NCBI RefSeq assembly: GCF_011075055.1
Contig: NC_058151.1
Location: 14,575,800 to 14,639,799 of the forward strand
Source of the DNA: Mangifera indica
Taxonomy: Eukaryota > Streptophyta > Magnoliopsida > Sapindales > Anacardiaceae
Length of the DNA stretch: 64,000 bases
Direction: 5' to 3'
The notes below the pieces were generated by a model that was given only the letters and a program-made list of their open reading frames with translations, had not been told where the DNA came from and ran no database searches. Within the stretch, counting starts at the first letter, position 1; each line of letters starts with the position of its first letter. The position numbers were made by a program, and so were the translations under genes. Of the stretch, positions 12,235 to 24,151 are shown piece after piece.

Positions 12235-12800
12235 AGATCATCGGACCATGATGCTTGATTCCCCAGAAGAACACTTCACAGTTCACACCCTTCACGGAAA
12301 CACTAAAAAGTAGGCTGATATAAAGGCGCAGGATAAGGAAAGGTGGAGCGTTGAAGATGACAGAAGTTAATCAATTTCATGTTTTTGTTGAAGTTGTTGA
12401 GAAACCACACATGTGTCGTTGTTTCTGATTTAGCTTTCTTCTTCCTTTTTATAGGAGTTATGATGTTTTTAAAAACAAGTTGTGGTGGGTGATCATCATG
12501 ATGTTGCTTGGAGGTTTGTGGAGTAGTCGTGGGAACAATGATGGTGATGGGGAAGAAGAAGAAGAACAAGAAGGTAAGAGAAAGAGAAAGAGAAGGAAAG
12601 TTGATGAGGATCATGATGATGATGATAACTGAAACAAAGAAGGAAAGAAAGCAAGGTGGAAAATTCATTCAAGGCTTTTTGTGCCTAGCTTTCTCTTCTC
12701 ACGCTCTCTCACTCTTCCCCCTCTGACATCAAGAGAGAGATATGATGATGATGATTCATGAACCCAAGGCTCACTTTATTAGGAGTGTGAAAGAGAAAGT
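12235..12800 (-). repeat. diverged copy 2 of a duplicated locus, with a hydrophobic open frame
   Basis: Counterpart of 10360-10930. On the minus strand an open frame of 121 codons (12668-12303) starts with a long hydrophobic stretch rich in Ile, Phe and Leu, then a polar segment with a Lys/Arg cluster. Just beyond, the minus strand reads GIKHHGPMIF and a stop, matching GMKHLGPDDF in copy 1. This would fit a small secreted-peptide precursor, but copy 1 has no equivalent N-terminus, the hydrophobic part comes from CT-repeat DNA, and I recognise no family. Treat as hypothetical. Confidence 0.35.
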
Positions 12801-13063
12801 GATTAGCAACCCAAGAGTGATTAGGGTTCTTCCAACCATAATCTTTCAATTTACCGTTTCAAAACACTTGTTTATTATAAAGTATCATCAACCCTTTATC
12901 ATATGTGTGAATTTTGAGGCATTTCTGCACAAAAGTGTACATATATTATGAGTGATGAATGGAAAAATATGCATTTTAGGGTACAAGTTGAAGCAGCATG
13001 ATTCATGAATTGCATTGAATTATAATTTATCAGGCACACTTATTAATGTTGCATTTTTATTAC

Positions 13064-13850
13064 GGAAAATGATTATTTTTCACCTAAGTTTTAGTCTTAT
13101 CTTAAAAGTATATCTACGTATGATGAAAAATTCAAATATTTTTCTATCTTTAAATCATAGTTAAGTTTTTTGTTAAATATAGGGGTAAAATCGTCATTTT
13201 ATTATTTAAATTCAAATTATATAATTTTATCATATTTTTCCCTCCAATTTTAAAAACTAAGTTTTACCCCATTCATGAACTTTGAAAAGTGACTTTCACC
13301 TCTCCCCCCCCCCCCCCCCCCCCCAAATCTCTAATTTTTTTTTCACTTTTCCTCCAACCATCGATAACGACGTGGCTAGAGAGAGTGACTAGCGTTGTCT
13401 AGATCTAGACGACGCTTGTTGACCTTCACTAGATGACAAAGCGTTGTCCAGAATGGACGACGAAACGTCATCCAGAATAGATAACTCTCCGTTGTCTAGA
13501 CTGGACGACGCTTCGTCGTCCAAAGATTTGGACGATGATCATTGTCCAAAGGTGGTCGACCTCTAGATGAAAACTTCTCCATTGTCCCTAGAGAAAGTAA
13601 TTGTATTTCAGGCGAAAAAAGTGAATTTTTTAAAACTTAATTCTGGAGATAAATGTTAGTTTTTCAAATGAGATAAAATTTTAATTATTTAATATTATTG
13701 ATAAAATGACAAATTTACCCCTTAACCCTAACAGAAAATATGTGGGTGGGTCCAAACAGATTAAACTTTAAGTAAGTATTTAGATTTTTTATCAGGGATG
13801 AGTATACTTTTAAGAGAAGATAAAACTTGGGTAGAAAATAGTCGTTTCCC
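13064..13850. mobile_element. MULE-like non-autonomous element with 10-bp target-site duplication
   Basis: The left end (GGAAAATGATTATTTTTCAC) and right end (GTAGAAAATAGTCGTTTCCC) are inverted copies, with similarity reaching inward over about 200 bp. A perfect 10-bp direct repeat TTTTTATTAC flanks it (13054-13063 and 13851-13860). The centre contains a C-homopolymer of 21 (13304-13324) and a stretch at 13380-13570 with many GACGACG/CGTCGTC motifs that can pair with one another. No protein is encoded. Confidence 0.75.
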
Positions 13851-13860
13851 TTTTTATTAC

Positions 13861-15290
13861 CTTCAATATTGTTCATATCATATGAGGATTTGAATAAAGT
13901 TATTGAATCAATACCATAATTAATTTTGTAAGACAATAGTTGTATACAAATTTTATTTGACTAAATTACGTTGTAATTTGTCTAAACTAAAAGAAATAAA
14001 CACCTAATACTAATCTTTACACCTATTAAAGAGTGCTTTTGGTTGAAAACCATATATTTGTTTTGGTTTTTAATTTAAATAAGGATCAACTTTGGTCAAA
14101 TGTAAAATCATATATTCTTAATTTAATGATCTTCTTATAATCCTTAAAATATTTGTTAAAATAATTTAAATTCTTTCAAATAAAATTATTTTAAATAATT
14201 ACTCTTGTTTTATTTGATATCACATCCTTGATTATGATAGTTAGTCGAAATTATTATTTTAATGACATAATTAATTTAGTTGTTTTTCAAACAATTTTTC
14301 TCTTATTTCTTAAATATTGTAAATATATCAACTATCAGGATTGAAACTAGCACTTATCAAAAAATATATATATTTTTTCAATATATAAATAAATATATAT
14401 TTAATATATTATCATGTAATTGAATGATTTTTAATTAAAAATAAAATGATACTTAATTATATAATAATATATATAAATATTTATTTATTCGTATACTTAA
14501 AATAAATACGTATAATATCATTCAAAATAAATATATATCTATCCTTCTATAGAGTTCTCTTAATATCATTATATAAATCTTGATCTTCGAAACATATCTT
14601 ATTGATACTAAAGAGATGTACGTGCATCATTCAACTAAAGATTTTGCCAATGTTCATATTTCAATCTCCAAGAACATTTAGATTCCCTCTTGCATTGGCC
14701 AAATCAATTTAATTTACATTTCATTTGCATCGTTTGGGTCACATGTAGCCCTAGCCAAATATGTAAACTTGCTTGGAAGCAAAATTCAAAGGCATTCTCT
14801 ACTAGATTATACAAAATTTACATTGCCCGAAGTTGGATATACTGGCTGACCGATATTTGACAAAACTCCGTCAACTACCAGCTCCATGACGTTGGACAAT
14901 CACAGAGATTACAAATGTTATGATCAAAACAGGCTGATATTTGGTATAGCATTAAGAATTCTAGTTCTTTGGAGCACCCTATCACCAACTCCTTTGAAGA
15001 TGGTACCTCACCATCGGTTTGCTCTCGAAGAAAATATCAGAAGAATGTATGCAGAGAGGAGAGGATCTTGAGTGTCTTGACAGATAGCATTCAGGGCCTA
15101 AGATGACCTCTTGAAGAATAACTCATGCCTGGTCACTTCTGCACCGGAGGCGGATTCTCTCAGGACAACATTGCTGCAGTTGTGGCTTGTGAATGCAAAT
15201 GCCAGAACTATCTGGTTCATAGAAATATTCTGCAAAATCAATCCTTTTGTGTCATATTTAATGGCCATGACATGAATGATTGCAGCAAAT
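13861..15290. other. AT-rich intergenic DNA with a copy of the dispersed AT-rich repeat
   Basis: Around 14350-14540 the sequence carries the same AT-rich core, inverted, as 2580-2780 and 38800-38960 (AATTAAAAATAAAATGATAC near 14440). No gene is supported here. Short open frames at 14886-15071 and 15125-15328 have no recognisable content. Confidence 0.4.
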
Positions 15291-17789
15291 ACCTATGGTG
15301 CAAGTTTATAGTCCAGCCTCTGAAGTAGCTTCATGCTCTTGCTGATCTTGCAATCCACATTCAAGTCTGATAGCTGCAAGAAGCTCTGGAGACAAAACAG
15401 GTTTAGGTCAACCTTTCTGCTAATTGATTTCTTATCTCTAGCATTCTTCTTACTCCCGCGGCTAGGTTTACCTTCTGCACCCCAGCCTCTATACAATACG
15501 ACTCTACTAGGCTCCCGAGAAACTAAAACTGCACCTCTTGCTTCCTGTGAGAGTGAGATTGAAGAGGAAGTCAAGTCATTACAGCTTTTTCAAAATATAT
15601 TACGTAGGCATAAATTAAGCTTAAATTCAGGAGTGCACACCTGCAGCCTGGCTACCACTTCCTGGACTGAAGTCCCTTTTGGCTCTGCCTTTGACGTTTA
15701 CTATAGCAAGAGGATGCTTTCAACAGTGTTCTTTTATGGCTTTTGCAACACCAATGACAATGTTGCTTTTCCATGGTAAGTTAAATCAATAACAGAAATA
15801 TAATAAATGTGAGTTTCCGTGATTACAGTTCATTGCAAAGTAAATGGGATGCCAGCAACAGTCTCCATGAAAGTAGTAATAAAGGTCAAAGCATGACCAT
15901 ATAAGGGAGTACAGAAATCACCAACAGCAAGCGCTGGGCATTTCTTAATTTTAGAGCCTGCTTCCGTAGCAGAAGCCTATCGCTATTGGAAAGGTTTACA
16001 ACTCTAGAAGGCATCTCATTCCACCCATTTTCAGAAATAGCCAGAACTGATAATTCTGATCGATTTATGCCTGATTTAAGTGATGACTCTATTGGCTCAG
16101 TAACTGATGAACAGTTCTCAGCATTAACAAACGTACTGCCAATTCCTTCTTGCTGAGATCCAGACGAGGTAGATAAACAATACTTCGCATTGAAAACAGC
16201 AGAAGTACTATTTACTTCTTGCTGAGATCCAGATGAGACGGGTGAAAGACCCTCTGCATTAACAATAGTAGAATAGACCATTCCTTCTTGCTAAGGTCTG
16301 GATGATCTGGATGAACAATTATCATAATTAACAGCAGCAGAATGGCCCACTCCTTGCTGAGATCCAGATACTACACCAGATCAGTATCTGAAGATGTAAA
16401 ATACATAGAAAGAATTCTAGCTATTACCAGAGAATTATCAGGGCACAAAGTGGAGTCGGCAGTTCCACTTTCCGGGGTTACATTTCTTTAAAGGTAAAGA
16501 TGATGACTTAATTTCAGTTTTATGCGTCTCCATCCCATTATTTGTTGAAGATAAATCAATCAGTTTATCCTGTTGAGTGTAGACTGACTACTGTAACATC
16601 CTCAGGACTATTTGATTTTATGAAATTTGAATCAGCTCCATGATTCTCCCTAGCCTTAAGCAGTCACACCAAATATCATTTGGGCATAAGATTCATAGAC
16701 ATCCACATTATCTTCAAAGGGTTCAAGATGGACATATTTGAATGCTCTGCATTTATTAAGCCGAAATGAGAGAGCATCATTTAACCCAAGTTACTTTCCA
16801 AGACCAAAATGCATCCTACCTCTACATTCACTTCATATGGAATAGGAATTACAGATTGGGAGTTATCACTGAATTTGAGTTCAAAATCTGATCTTACATT
16901 AGCAGACTGCATATTATCCATCCAATCTTGAAACTACATTAAGGTAGATTTTAGTGATTTTGCAGCAGAATGAAAAAGCTAATCGAGTGAAAAGGGCAGA
17001 GAAATTAAAAAAAAAAAAAAAAGAAAGCAAGGCAGCTCACTAGCGGTAATCTTGATTTATCAACTGGTTGCATGGTATTTGCTTCCTTGTCTTTAACCTG
17101 TGTCAAATCAGTTCTAAATAACTTATTTCCATTTGATTGGGTAAATAAAAGCTTGATTTAAAGAGGAAAATTTTATGAAGATTGCTGATCCAACAAGATA
17201 CAAAAAACATGAAATGGCCTACCAACTGATTTCTCAAATTGTTTACGTTTCTGGTTAGTTCCTGAACTTGTAACTTCAAAGACTGCATAATCGGAGCACG
17301 AAATAAGAAGCTGAGGTACACATTACTATAGATCAACTTTTATAAAAGAATCAGCAATAATTATAAAGAAAAAGAAAAGATTTCTCTAAGATGACAAGCC
17401 TAAACTGAGATAAAAGAATCAGCAACAATGTGGTTTAAAGCCAGAGTAGCCATTAGTGTGCCTGTGGGTATGCCTGCATACAAGCTCCCAATTTACCTCA
17501 GGACGCTGAGCTTCTACAGAACGTCTCAATGCTTGTCTTTTAGTCAGCAGCGTCTTAGGCCCCAAAGATGCAGGCCTTGATAATTTTTTCTCTGATACAT
17601 AGAATGACCCTTGCTCTCTCAACTGCCACTAAAAAACCACTACTTTCTGCTTCTAAGGTTCTTGCTTCTTGATGAACAGCATTAATACTTTGCTGCTTCA
17701 ATATTATCTTCACAACTTCCCTAAATTTCCAGTGGAGATGCATGTTTTCAACTGTTCCATCAAAAACCCCTCGTCTACATAAACACACG

Positions 17790-17955
17790 AAGGAAAGTTG
17801 TGCATGAAGGCCTACTTCTAAAGGAGCCCAATGTTTGTGGATCTTCTAAAACCCTTGAACATACTCACTGGGCTAGGAGGAAAAATAACAAATCCGCTGA
17901 TCAGGGTTCAAATCTCATGCTGGATGGCATAACTCACCCATTAGTAGGAAAGCTG
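17790..17955 (+). mobile_element. possible tRNA-derived SINE relic inside the CRM pseudogene
   Basis: This roughly 165-bp stretch separates two pieces of one CRM domain that are normally contiguous. It contains GGGTTCAAATCTCATGC at about 17907, close to the B-box promoter motif of tRNA-derived SINEs, with GCTAGGAGG upstream. No clear A box, tail or target-site duplication was fixed, so the element type is a guess. Confidence 0.3.
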
Positions 17956-18512
17956 GCATTCTTAAGCCAACCTTTCTTAGCATATTTCTTTCTTCTTCAG
18001 TTGTACCCTCCTTATCTAATTCAGGTTGTGAGATTTCCTTTTTTCTCCAGCTCAGCTAAAAGCCTCTCTGCCTTTGCTTTCCTTTCAAATGCCTATAGAA
18101 GAAAAAATATTACACGTCTACAAGAATTAAACATCAACAAGAAGTGAAACAAACTCTACCAGTACCAGCTTATTTTAAAAAAATACCATTGACAACTTTA
18201 TGCTATTGCTCTTAAAAGCTTCCCCAGCAGACCTTTGCTTCTTTTGTTCTGACACTGCAATATTTTTCGTTCATCTATATCATTATATTGAATATCAGAA
18301 TCGGACTCTATATTATCTCCAGAGTCAACCTGTACACTCCCAAGTTTAAGCTCTTGTGCAGCTTTCTGTTTCTCACACAGAACACAATGTTTTCTTCGTT
18401 CTTCAATTGCAGAGGAAACAGCAACCGGCAAGAAATCCTTTCCTCTATAGAGGATAATAAAGTCTTTATCCCGGGAAAGCAGACTTCCTCCAGTCAGCCA
18501 CGGAAACAAAGA

Positions 18513-18534
<22 letters not shown>
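18513..18534. repeat. (TA)n microsatellite
   Basis: Uninterrupted TA dinucleotides inside the CRM-domain pseudogene, directly upstream (minus strand) of the damaged acceptor. Confidence 0.9.
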
Positions 18535-18543
<9 letters not shown>

Positions 18544-19456
18544 TTTAATAAATGGCCGTGAAGACTTCTAATCATGAATAGTAATTCAACAAACGGTTTC
18601 AAGAGCTATCGAGTTAAGTTCTTAAGAAAGTAGGGACAAGAACATTGCAAATATATAATGACTTCCATAAAAATTAGAAGATGAACACACCGTTTCCAAA
18701 ACTGAGATAGTAATCTCATCTCATACAAATAAAGAACTTCAACATCTAAGCGTGAAAATAGAATAACAATTTTAATTTACTTAAAACAACATGAAAGTTA
18801 AAATTCTAAGTGCCCAGACAAAACGATCACTAACTCTTTTAACTCTTCAGCCATCAACTCACTGTTCGTGTTCTGTACTCTTCTCTTGATTGCAATCTTG
18901 GCAATCTCACATTTTCCCCAGAGCTTTATTGTAGCAGCAGCCAATCCCTGAAGTATCCTATTTCTACTTGTTATAAAGAGGAAAAAGAGAGATGTTGTCC
19001 AGAGCTATAGACAAAACTAAAAATGACTTTGAACTTACCCAATGTAAAATGGCAGGCAAGGGGGGACTTGCCAAGTCTTCTTAATGTGGTCATTTCATCA
19101 TTTCTGAGTATTGGCTGCACACCATTAGGAAGCAGGTGGCAGGGTCTCCCGTAACCAGTTATTATGGCAGGTAGAAGAAGATCAGCATCAACAGGTTCAG
19201 GGTCATACCCCAGCCTGCCATAATACCATGGATAAAGGCCATTTAACAAACAATCTTCTTTGACAACTACTTCCTCACCTGGCCATTGAAATCTTACTTT
19301 ATCAGGAAAACCGACACCATGGATCAAGGCCATCTTACTTTGTCCACAAGGTTTTGCATCACTGCTTCCATCACTGTCAGAAGAGCAGCTAATCATTGTA
19401 TCAAGTTCTCCACTATCCACATGTGGATCAGGTAAAGCATCAGGATGCATCAACAC

Positions 19457-20487
19457 CAGTGAGATGTCAAGCTCAAGGCAAGCTTGAACTAAAATTTCTT
19501 TAATTTGAACTCAACTTGATTTGCGCAAACACTGATCTATGCTCAATCCAACTCAGATCACATCTGCCCCTGATCTAGAGGATAATATCTTCACCCTCTT
19601 ACATTTTGGGGAATTAAGAAACAAATTACGCTTAATAAAGTATAGTTTTTTACCTTTTAATTTTAATCCAAATGGCTTGTCGAGTTTCCTAAAATGCTTA
19701 TATACGTATTATTATGCTATTCTTTGGCTGGAAACTTGGGTTCTAATGTTTGGACAGGCAACTTCCGGAAATTGCATGTATGAACATGTGCATATTCTTC
19801 TGGAAAGGTAAAAATTTTTTCTCATTGAGAGTCTATCTTAATAATTGGACCATAAGGAAACAAATTCCAGGCAATTTACAATTAAGAATAACATGTACAT
19901 TTCAGACTATTAAACAACCAGCATCAGTTTATTTCTCTGATCATTATATCAGAGAATACAATGGAGGGTATAATAAGTTGAAAACAAAGCAATGTACATC
20001 AATAGCTGCAGGTTTATTTACATATAAATCATGTCACAATCACTTTGCATTTGCATCCAACACAAGCGTGTATAGGAAGAATAAAACTATACGTACAAAT
20101 AAATTGTACAAACTGAGGTAGCAACATGTGATTTTATAACGTGATTGTTTACTTTCTCTCCCTTCAAAATCACTCAATCAAATATTACTACATCAGTTGC
20201 ATAAATAAGTTTGTGCAATTTGTTTGTACATGCAACATTATTTGTATAGGAATGGGGATTTAGATGGTATCCAACAGTTCGAAGGCAAGGTTGTTCCTGT
20301 AAAATGAAAGAGACCCCATGTATGGGGGAAAATGCATCAGCAAAGACGTAAAAAGTATAAACTTGAGATATGAAATTTTTGTATTCATTCCACTACTTGA
20401 TCTGTGATACAGAAAGCATGTTTCTATCATGAGGTGCTTATTTCTGCTATCTGATCACGAGTACATACAGTGTTACACCTTCATTAC
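19457..20487. other. intergenic, no supported gene
   Basis: Lies between the CRM pseudogene and the 3' end of the CREG1-like gene. Contains the 3' flank of the latter. Open frames at 19539-19811 and 19750-20121 show no recognisable content. Confidence 0.4.
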
Positions 20488-22024
20488 TTACGATTTATAA
20501 TGCAAGTACTCATCCACTGTTAGAGGCTTAGGCCCGCCAAACCAGTTAATCATAAATATATCTTCAATCTCTAACTTGAAGAACCAGAAGTTGTGGTCCT
20601 TAGGCCAGCCTATCAAGCAAGGAAAAAGAAAATAGAAATTTGTTAATATAGGAAGGAATAAATTGCAGCTGGATTTTCTGCTGCTAGCCTCCATATAAAT
20701 AAATTTGCAGGTAATTACCCTTCATCTCAGGATGCTTAGAGAACAAGACGCTTTTGGCCAATTCTGCTTCTTCAGACTTATTGTCAAGAACCACCAACTA
20801 ACAAACCATAAGACGCAGAGTTAATCCACCTTAGTCCTAATTGGAAGGGAGAAAAAGAAATTGCTGTACAAGTTTTACACATTATAAAAGCATTCCTACA
20901 TCTAATGGAAGAAGCTATGTCCGAAACTGAAAAGTAGAAAACACATGATAAGCCACAAATTCTGTGGCCACATATAAATAACAAATAGATATATTTAGCT
21001 TGCAACGCACCTTTCCTGTGAGTGTAATTTTTGCACAAGCAGGATTCTCAGGGTCTCTTTTGCCACAAGTTCCAAGAGGGTACTCACTAATTGTTAGTGA
21101 AGACCTCTGGTCCTTTAATGCATTACTAGCAGTAGGATCAAGAGTTGTCAAATAGAAGTATGGGATACCACTACCTTCATTAGGCAGTCCATCACTAAAA
21201 GAAACAACATTCCTGCATTGAGAATTTCATAACACAATCAGAAAGTGAGTTTAAATGCAAGTGGAAAAGAAAAACATATTGCTTTAATGTGAGTCATCAT
21301 ATCATGAATAAGCATAGAAGAAAATCCAGCTTTACTTAAATCTGGTATAAGCATGCGTATGCTCATACCATATGTGAGCACATGCAGGTGTGTGAGTGTC
21401 AACTGTGTTTCAAGTGTGAATGTTTGCAAGAGGTTTCTCAATGTGGCTTCTAATCTTTATTTTATGCAATTACAAGCTCAAATTACATACAACTTAAACC
21501 AGAGTGAATCATAACAGTTCATGCCTCTTCAGTTCACATATACATAGACTGATACCGTATAATAACTGTTATCATTGTCATTAAAAAAAATTAGAAACAA
21601 CTTACCCAAAGGGTGCTCCTCCCAGCTCACTCGATATAGTACTGCAAATTTAAAAAAAAAAAAAAAAAAAGCAAGCATGCTTAAAACTCCAACAATAGAT
21701 ACTTAACATAAAATTTTCCACAAATTTCATGGTAATATGATAAAAAAGATGCCAACAACAAAGGTAATCTAAATTCAAATGTTTAAAATGTTCACTTAGA
21801 AGTCAATATATCCCCAAAACAGAAGAAATCAGCAACATTTTCAAAAATCAAAAGAAAAAAAAATTAAACATCCATCTACTGGAACAGCAAAAGGCCCTTA
21901 CTTTACCGGCAAGTTTTTTACTTCCGCCCGTTATTATCACTTTGCAGTAAACACAAGAACAAGCAGAAACATAAAACCTTCGATTTTCGCCCATTAAATT
22001 TTTTCTCAAGTAAACACTAAAAAG

Positions 22025-22096
<72 letters not shown>

Positions 22097-22420
22097 CTTC
22101 AACCAATAAGAAGCCAACGCATCCTATTATCCAATCTCTACCCAAAATTTCTATAATCAAGACAAGCAGAAGTAAACACAAAAAAAGGTTTGATTACACA
22201 AGCTAATGAATAAACAAGTTAAAGATGAAAGATTGAGATTTTACTTTAAGACGCCCCAAGAATTTTGGGAGACCAACCAACGAGCATATGCAGCTGCATC
22301 ATTTCTGTGAGGTTTTGACTCTGAACTCAGCAATCGACCCTGCACAGAATTATGGAAGCGCACAACAAAAAACAAGAAAAACAAAACTTTGAACCTGTTA
22401 ACAAGGGTTTTCAATGCCAT
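20488..22420 (-). CDS. CREG1-like secreted protein (PNPOx-like split-barrel fold), 204 aa
   Basis: Relatives of animal CREG1 (cellular repressor of E1A-stimulated genes) are glycoproteins of the secretory and endolysosomal route with a flavin-binding-like split barrel that has lost enzymatic activity in animals; the plant role is poorly defined. Exons in minus order: 22420-22245, 21641-21606, 21212-21011, 20797-20719 and 20609-20488. All have GT-AG borders and phases agree, giving 615 nt including the stop. Residues 1-27 form a signal peptide (hydrophobic VLFFLFFVV core). Family landmarks follow: ARWLVSQNSWGVL, LGGAPFGNVVSFSDG, GIPYFYLTTLDPTA, CAKITLTGK, FSKHPEMKGWPKDHNFWFFK and WFGGPKPLTVDEY near the C-terminus. 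Length matches the family. The start is the only ATG before the signal peptide. Intron 1 carries a long TA microsatellite. Confidence 0.9.
22029..22094. repeat. (TA)n microsatellite in CREG1-like intron 1
   Basis: About 32 uninterrupted TA units between exons 22245-22420 and 21606-21641. Likely length-polymorphic. Confidence 0.95.
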
Positions 22421-24151
22421 GTTTTTGCAGAGTTACAAAGTCGATAGGAAAGATGAACGTCAATTGTATTTTCGATCTCTTTTTATAACACAACTTTGTG
22501 GATATCTGCCAAGGGATATCAGTGAATCCCAAAAGTTTGAAGAATGACAAAACTACCCTTAAATAAAATGCAAAATATAGGGTGTTTATGGAAGAAAGGG
22601 ATTTCGTTCTATTCAATCTATATTTACTATTTAGATTGGATGTACAGCAAGCCATCGGTTGGCGGTTGTCTCCTTTGGCAAGTTTCTCTTTGAAAAGGAA
22701 AAGACAACTTATTGTTTAAAGGTGAGTTTTTGTTGTGTGAGGTTGAGTACACTATAAGAATGTTTCTGTGGGCTTTTTGGCGGTGGTACATTTGAGGAAT
22801 AGAGACTGGTTTTCTGCTGATTATGTACAAAGGTACAAGCTTGAAAGTAGTTTTGTTGGCAGATTTGGTGTATTGGGTTGCAACAAAACCAGAAACTTTC
22901 GGTACCACTTTGTGAGCCAGAGGCTTGTTTTATTATCAGTTCTCCACTTTGTATGGGGCTGAAGGTGGATCTCACATATGCTCTCATAGACCATCCATCC
23001 CGACGCATTGCTGACCCTCAAAATGGGAAAATATGTGACTACGATGAATGACATTTGCTTAAAAAAAAAAAATAGCATTTGGGTCTGAGAATGAGAGACT
23101 TACAGAAAACAAGACATAATCACATATTTTCAGAAGACTGAGTTATTTTCCCCAAAACCTAGCTTAAAAAAGCCTTCAATTCATAAAGGAGAACTAGTTT
23201 TTTTATAATCTAAAAATTTAGAAAAAAATATCAAAAGAACCATTTTATAATCATACTTCCACCATTAAAAAATAATAGTTTGATGATTTTATAAATTTAG
23301 AAATATATAATCCAATCTTTACTATATAAGTTTGGAAACTCTCTTTATTATAATTGTTATTCATTCAAATTCAAACTCAAATCTATTAAAATCATCACTT
23401 ATCTAAACTCAAATATATTAGGACTGTCAACAATCCAAATTCAAACCCATAAAAGTCCTTTGTAAGAAATAATATGATAAAAGTGAAATAAGCCAAGGGG
23501 GTGTTGATGCCAATTTTAACATATAAATCATTATTTTTCAAAAAATTGTTAATTAAAAATGATATGATAATTCAACTTTCTGAACTTGATTCTTATCACC
23601 TAAAGAAGTTGGGTTTTATGTGAAAACTATGATTTTTGAAATGAATCGATTATAAATTTTAAGACCAAACTGTGAATGGAATAATGTAAATCACTTTTTT
23701 TGTAAAAGCGTTTTATTTCCTGATCTTTTACGACTCATATGCGCATTGCCACCCTCTGCCAGAAATTCCTAGAAGATAGTGTGCTTGTCCAATCTCCTAC
23801 CCTATGTTTTAGATTAAATATAGCATGTGATATATTCTACAGGAAACTTTCTTGTAATTCGGTCATATGTGTAATGAAGCTCGCAAATCCTTCTAGACAG
23901 GCCCGCCAGCACAGGAAGATCTAACAAAGGAAACAAACAGTGACATCTCACATGTCAATTGCTAAAAGAATCAAAACCAAACAAAAAGGTCTAATGCACT
24001 GGAATACTTCATCTTCTTTGACTTTGAAACATCATCATGACTTCTAATCACCGCAATATTGTATTCTCAGAACACCAAGTTCCATCTCTCAACCAACTCT
24101 GAACTTCTCCAAATCTAGATCTGTCTTCTATCAGATTCTCCAAAGTTAATC
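22421..24151. other. intergenic region between divergent genes
   Basis: Holds the 5' regions of the CREG1-like gene (minus) and the DUF716 gene (plus). Around 23350-23460 the motif CAAATTCAAACTCAAAT recurs imperfectly. Overlapping open frames at 22398-23078 show no recognisable protein. Confidence 0.4.

Larger units (their letters stand above)
15293..19456 (-). pseudogene. pseudogene of a chloroplast CRM-domain splicing factor (CFM-like)
   Basis: CRM proteins bind plastid group II introns and promote splicing. In minus-strand order, pieces of several CRM domains remain: about 19390-19039 (GYDPEPVDADLL, NDEMTTLRRLG), 18963-18835 (LQGLAAATIKLWGK, NSELMAEELK), 18507-18195 (LTGGSLLSRDKDF, LYRGKDFLP), about 18100-17960 (TTEEERNMLRKVGLRM), about 17785-17480 ([29 protein letters not shown]), near 17240 (LQVQELTRNVNNLRNQLV), about 16050-15940 (NLSNSDRLLLRKQALKL) and 15780-15440 (SNIVIGVAKAIKEHC, GAVLVSREPSRVVLYRGW). 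The gene is dead. The splice phase fails at 19039/18963, the acceptor before 18507 reads CCG instead of an AG, frameshifts occur near 18070, 17610, 15935 and 15660, a stop falls after EHC, and foreign DNA splits domain 3 at about 17790-17955. Domain order resembles CFM2/CFM3 proteins; the first CRM domain is not seen. Confidence 0.8.

Noticed and set aside
15333..15779. Plus-strand 148-codon frame
   Set aside because: Antisense of CRM-domain pseudogene sequence that reads sensibly only on the minus strand.
18288..18548. Plus-strand 86-codon frame ending in Tyr-Ile repeats
   Set aside because: Antisense shadow of the CRM segment plus the TA microsatellite.
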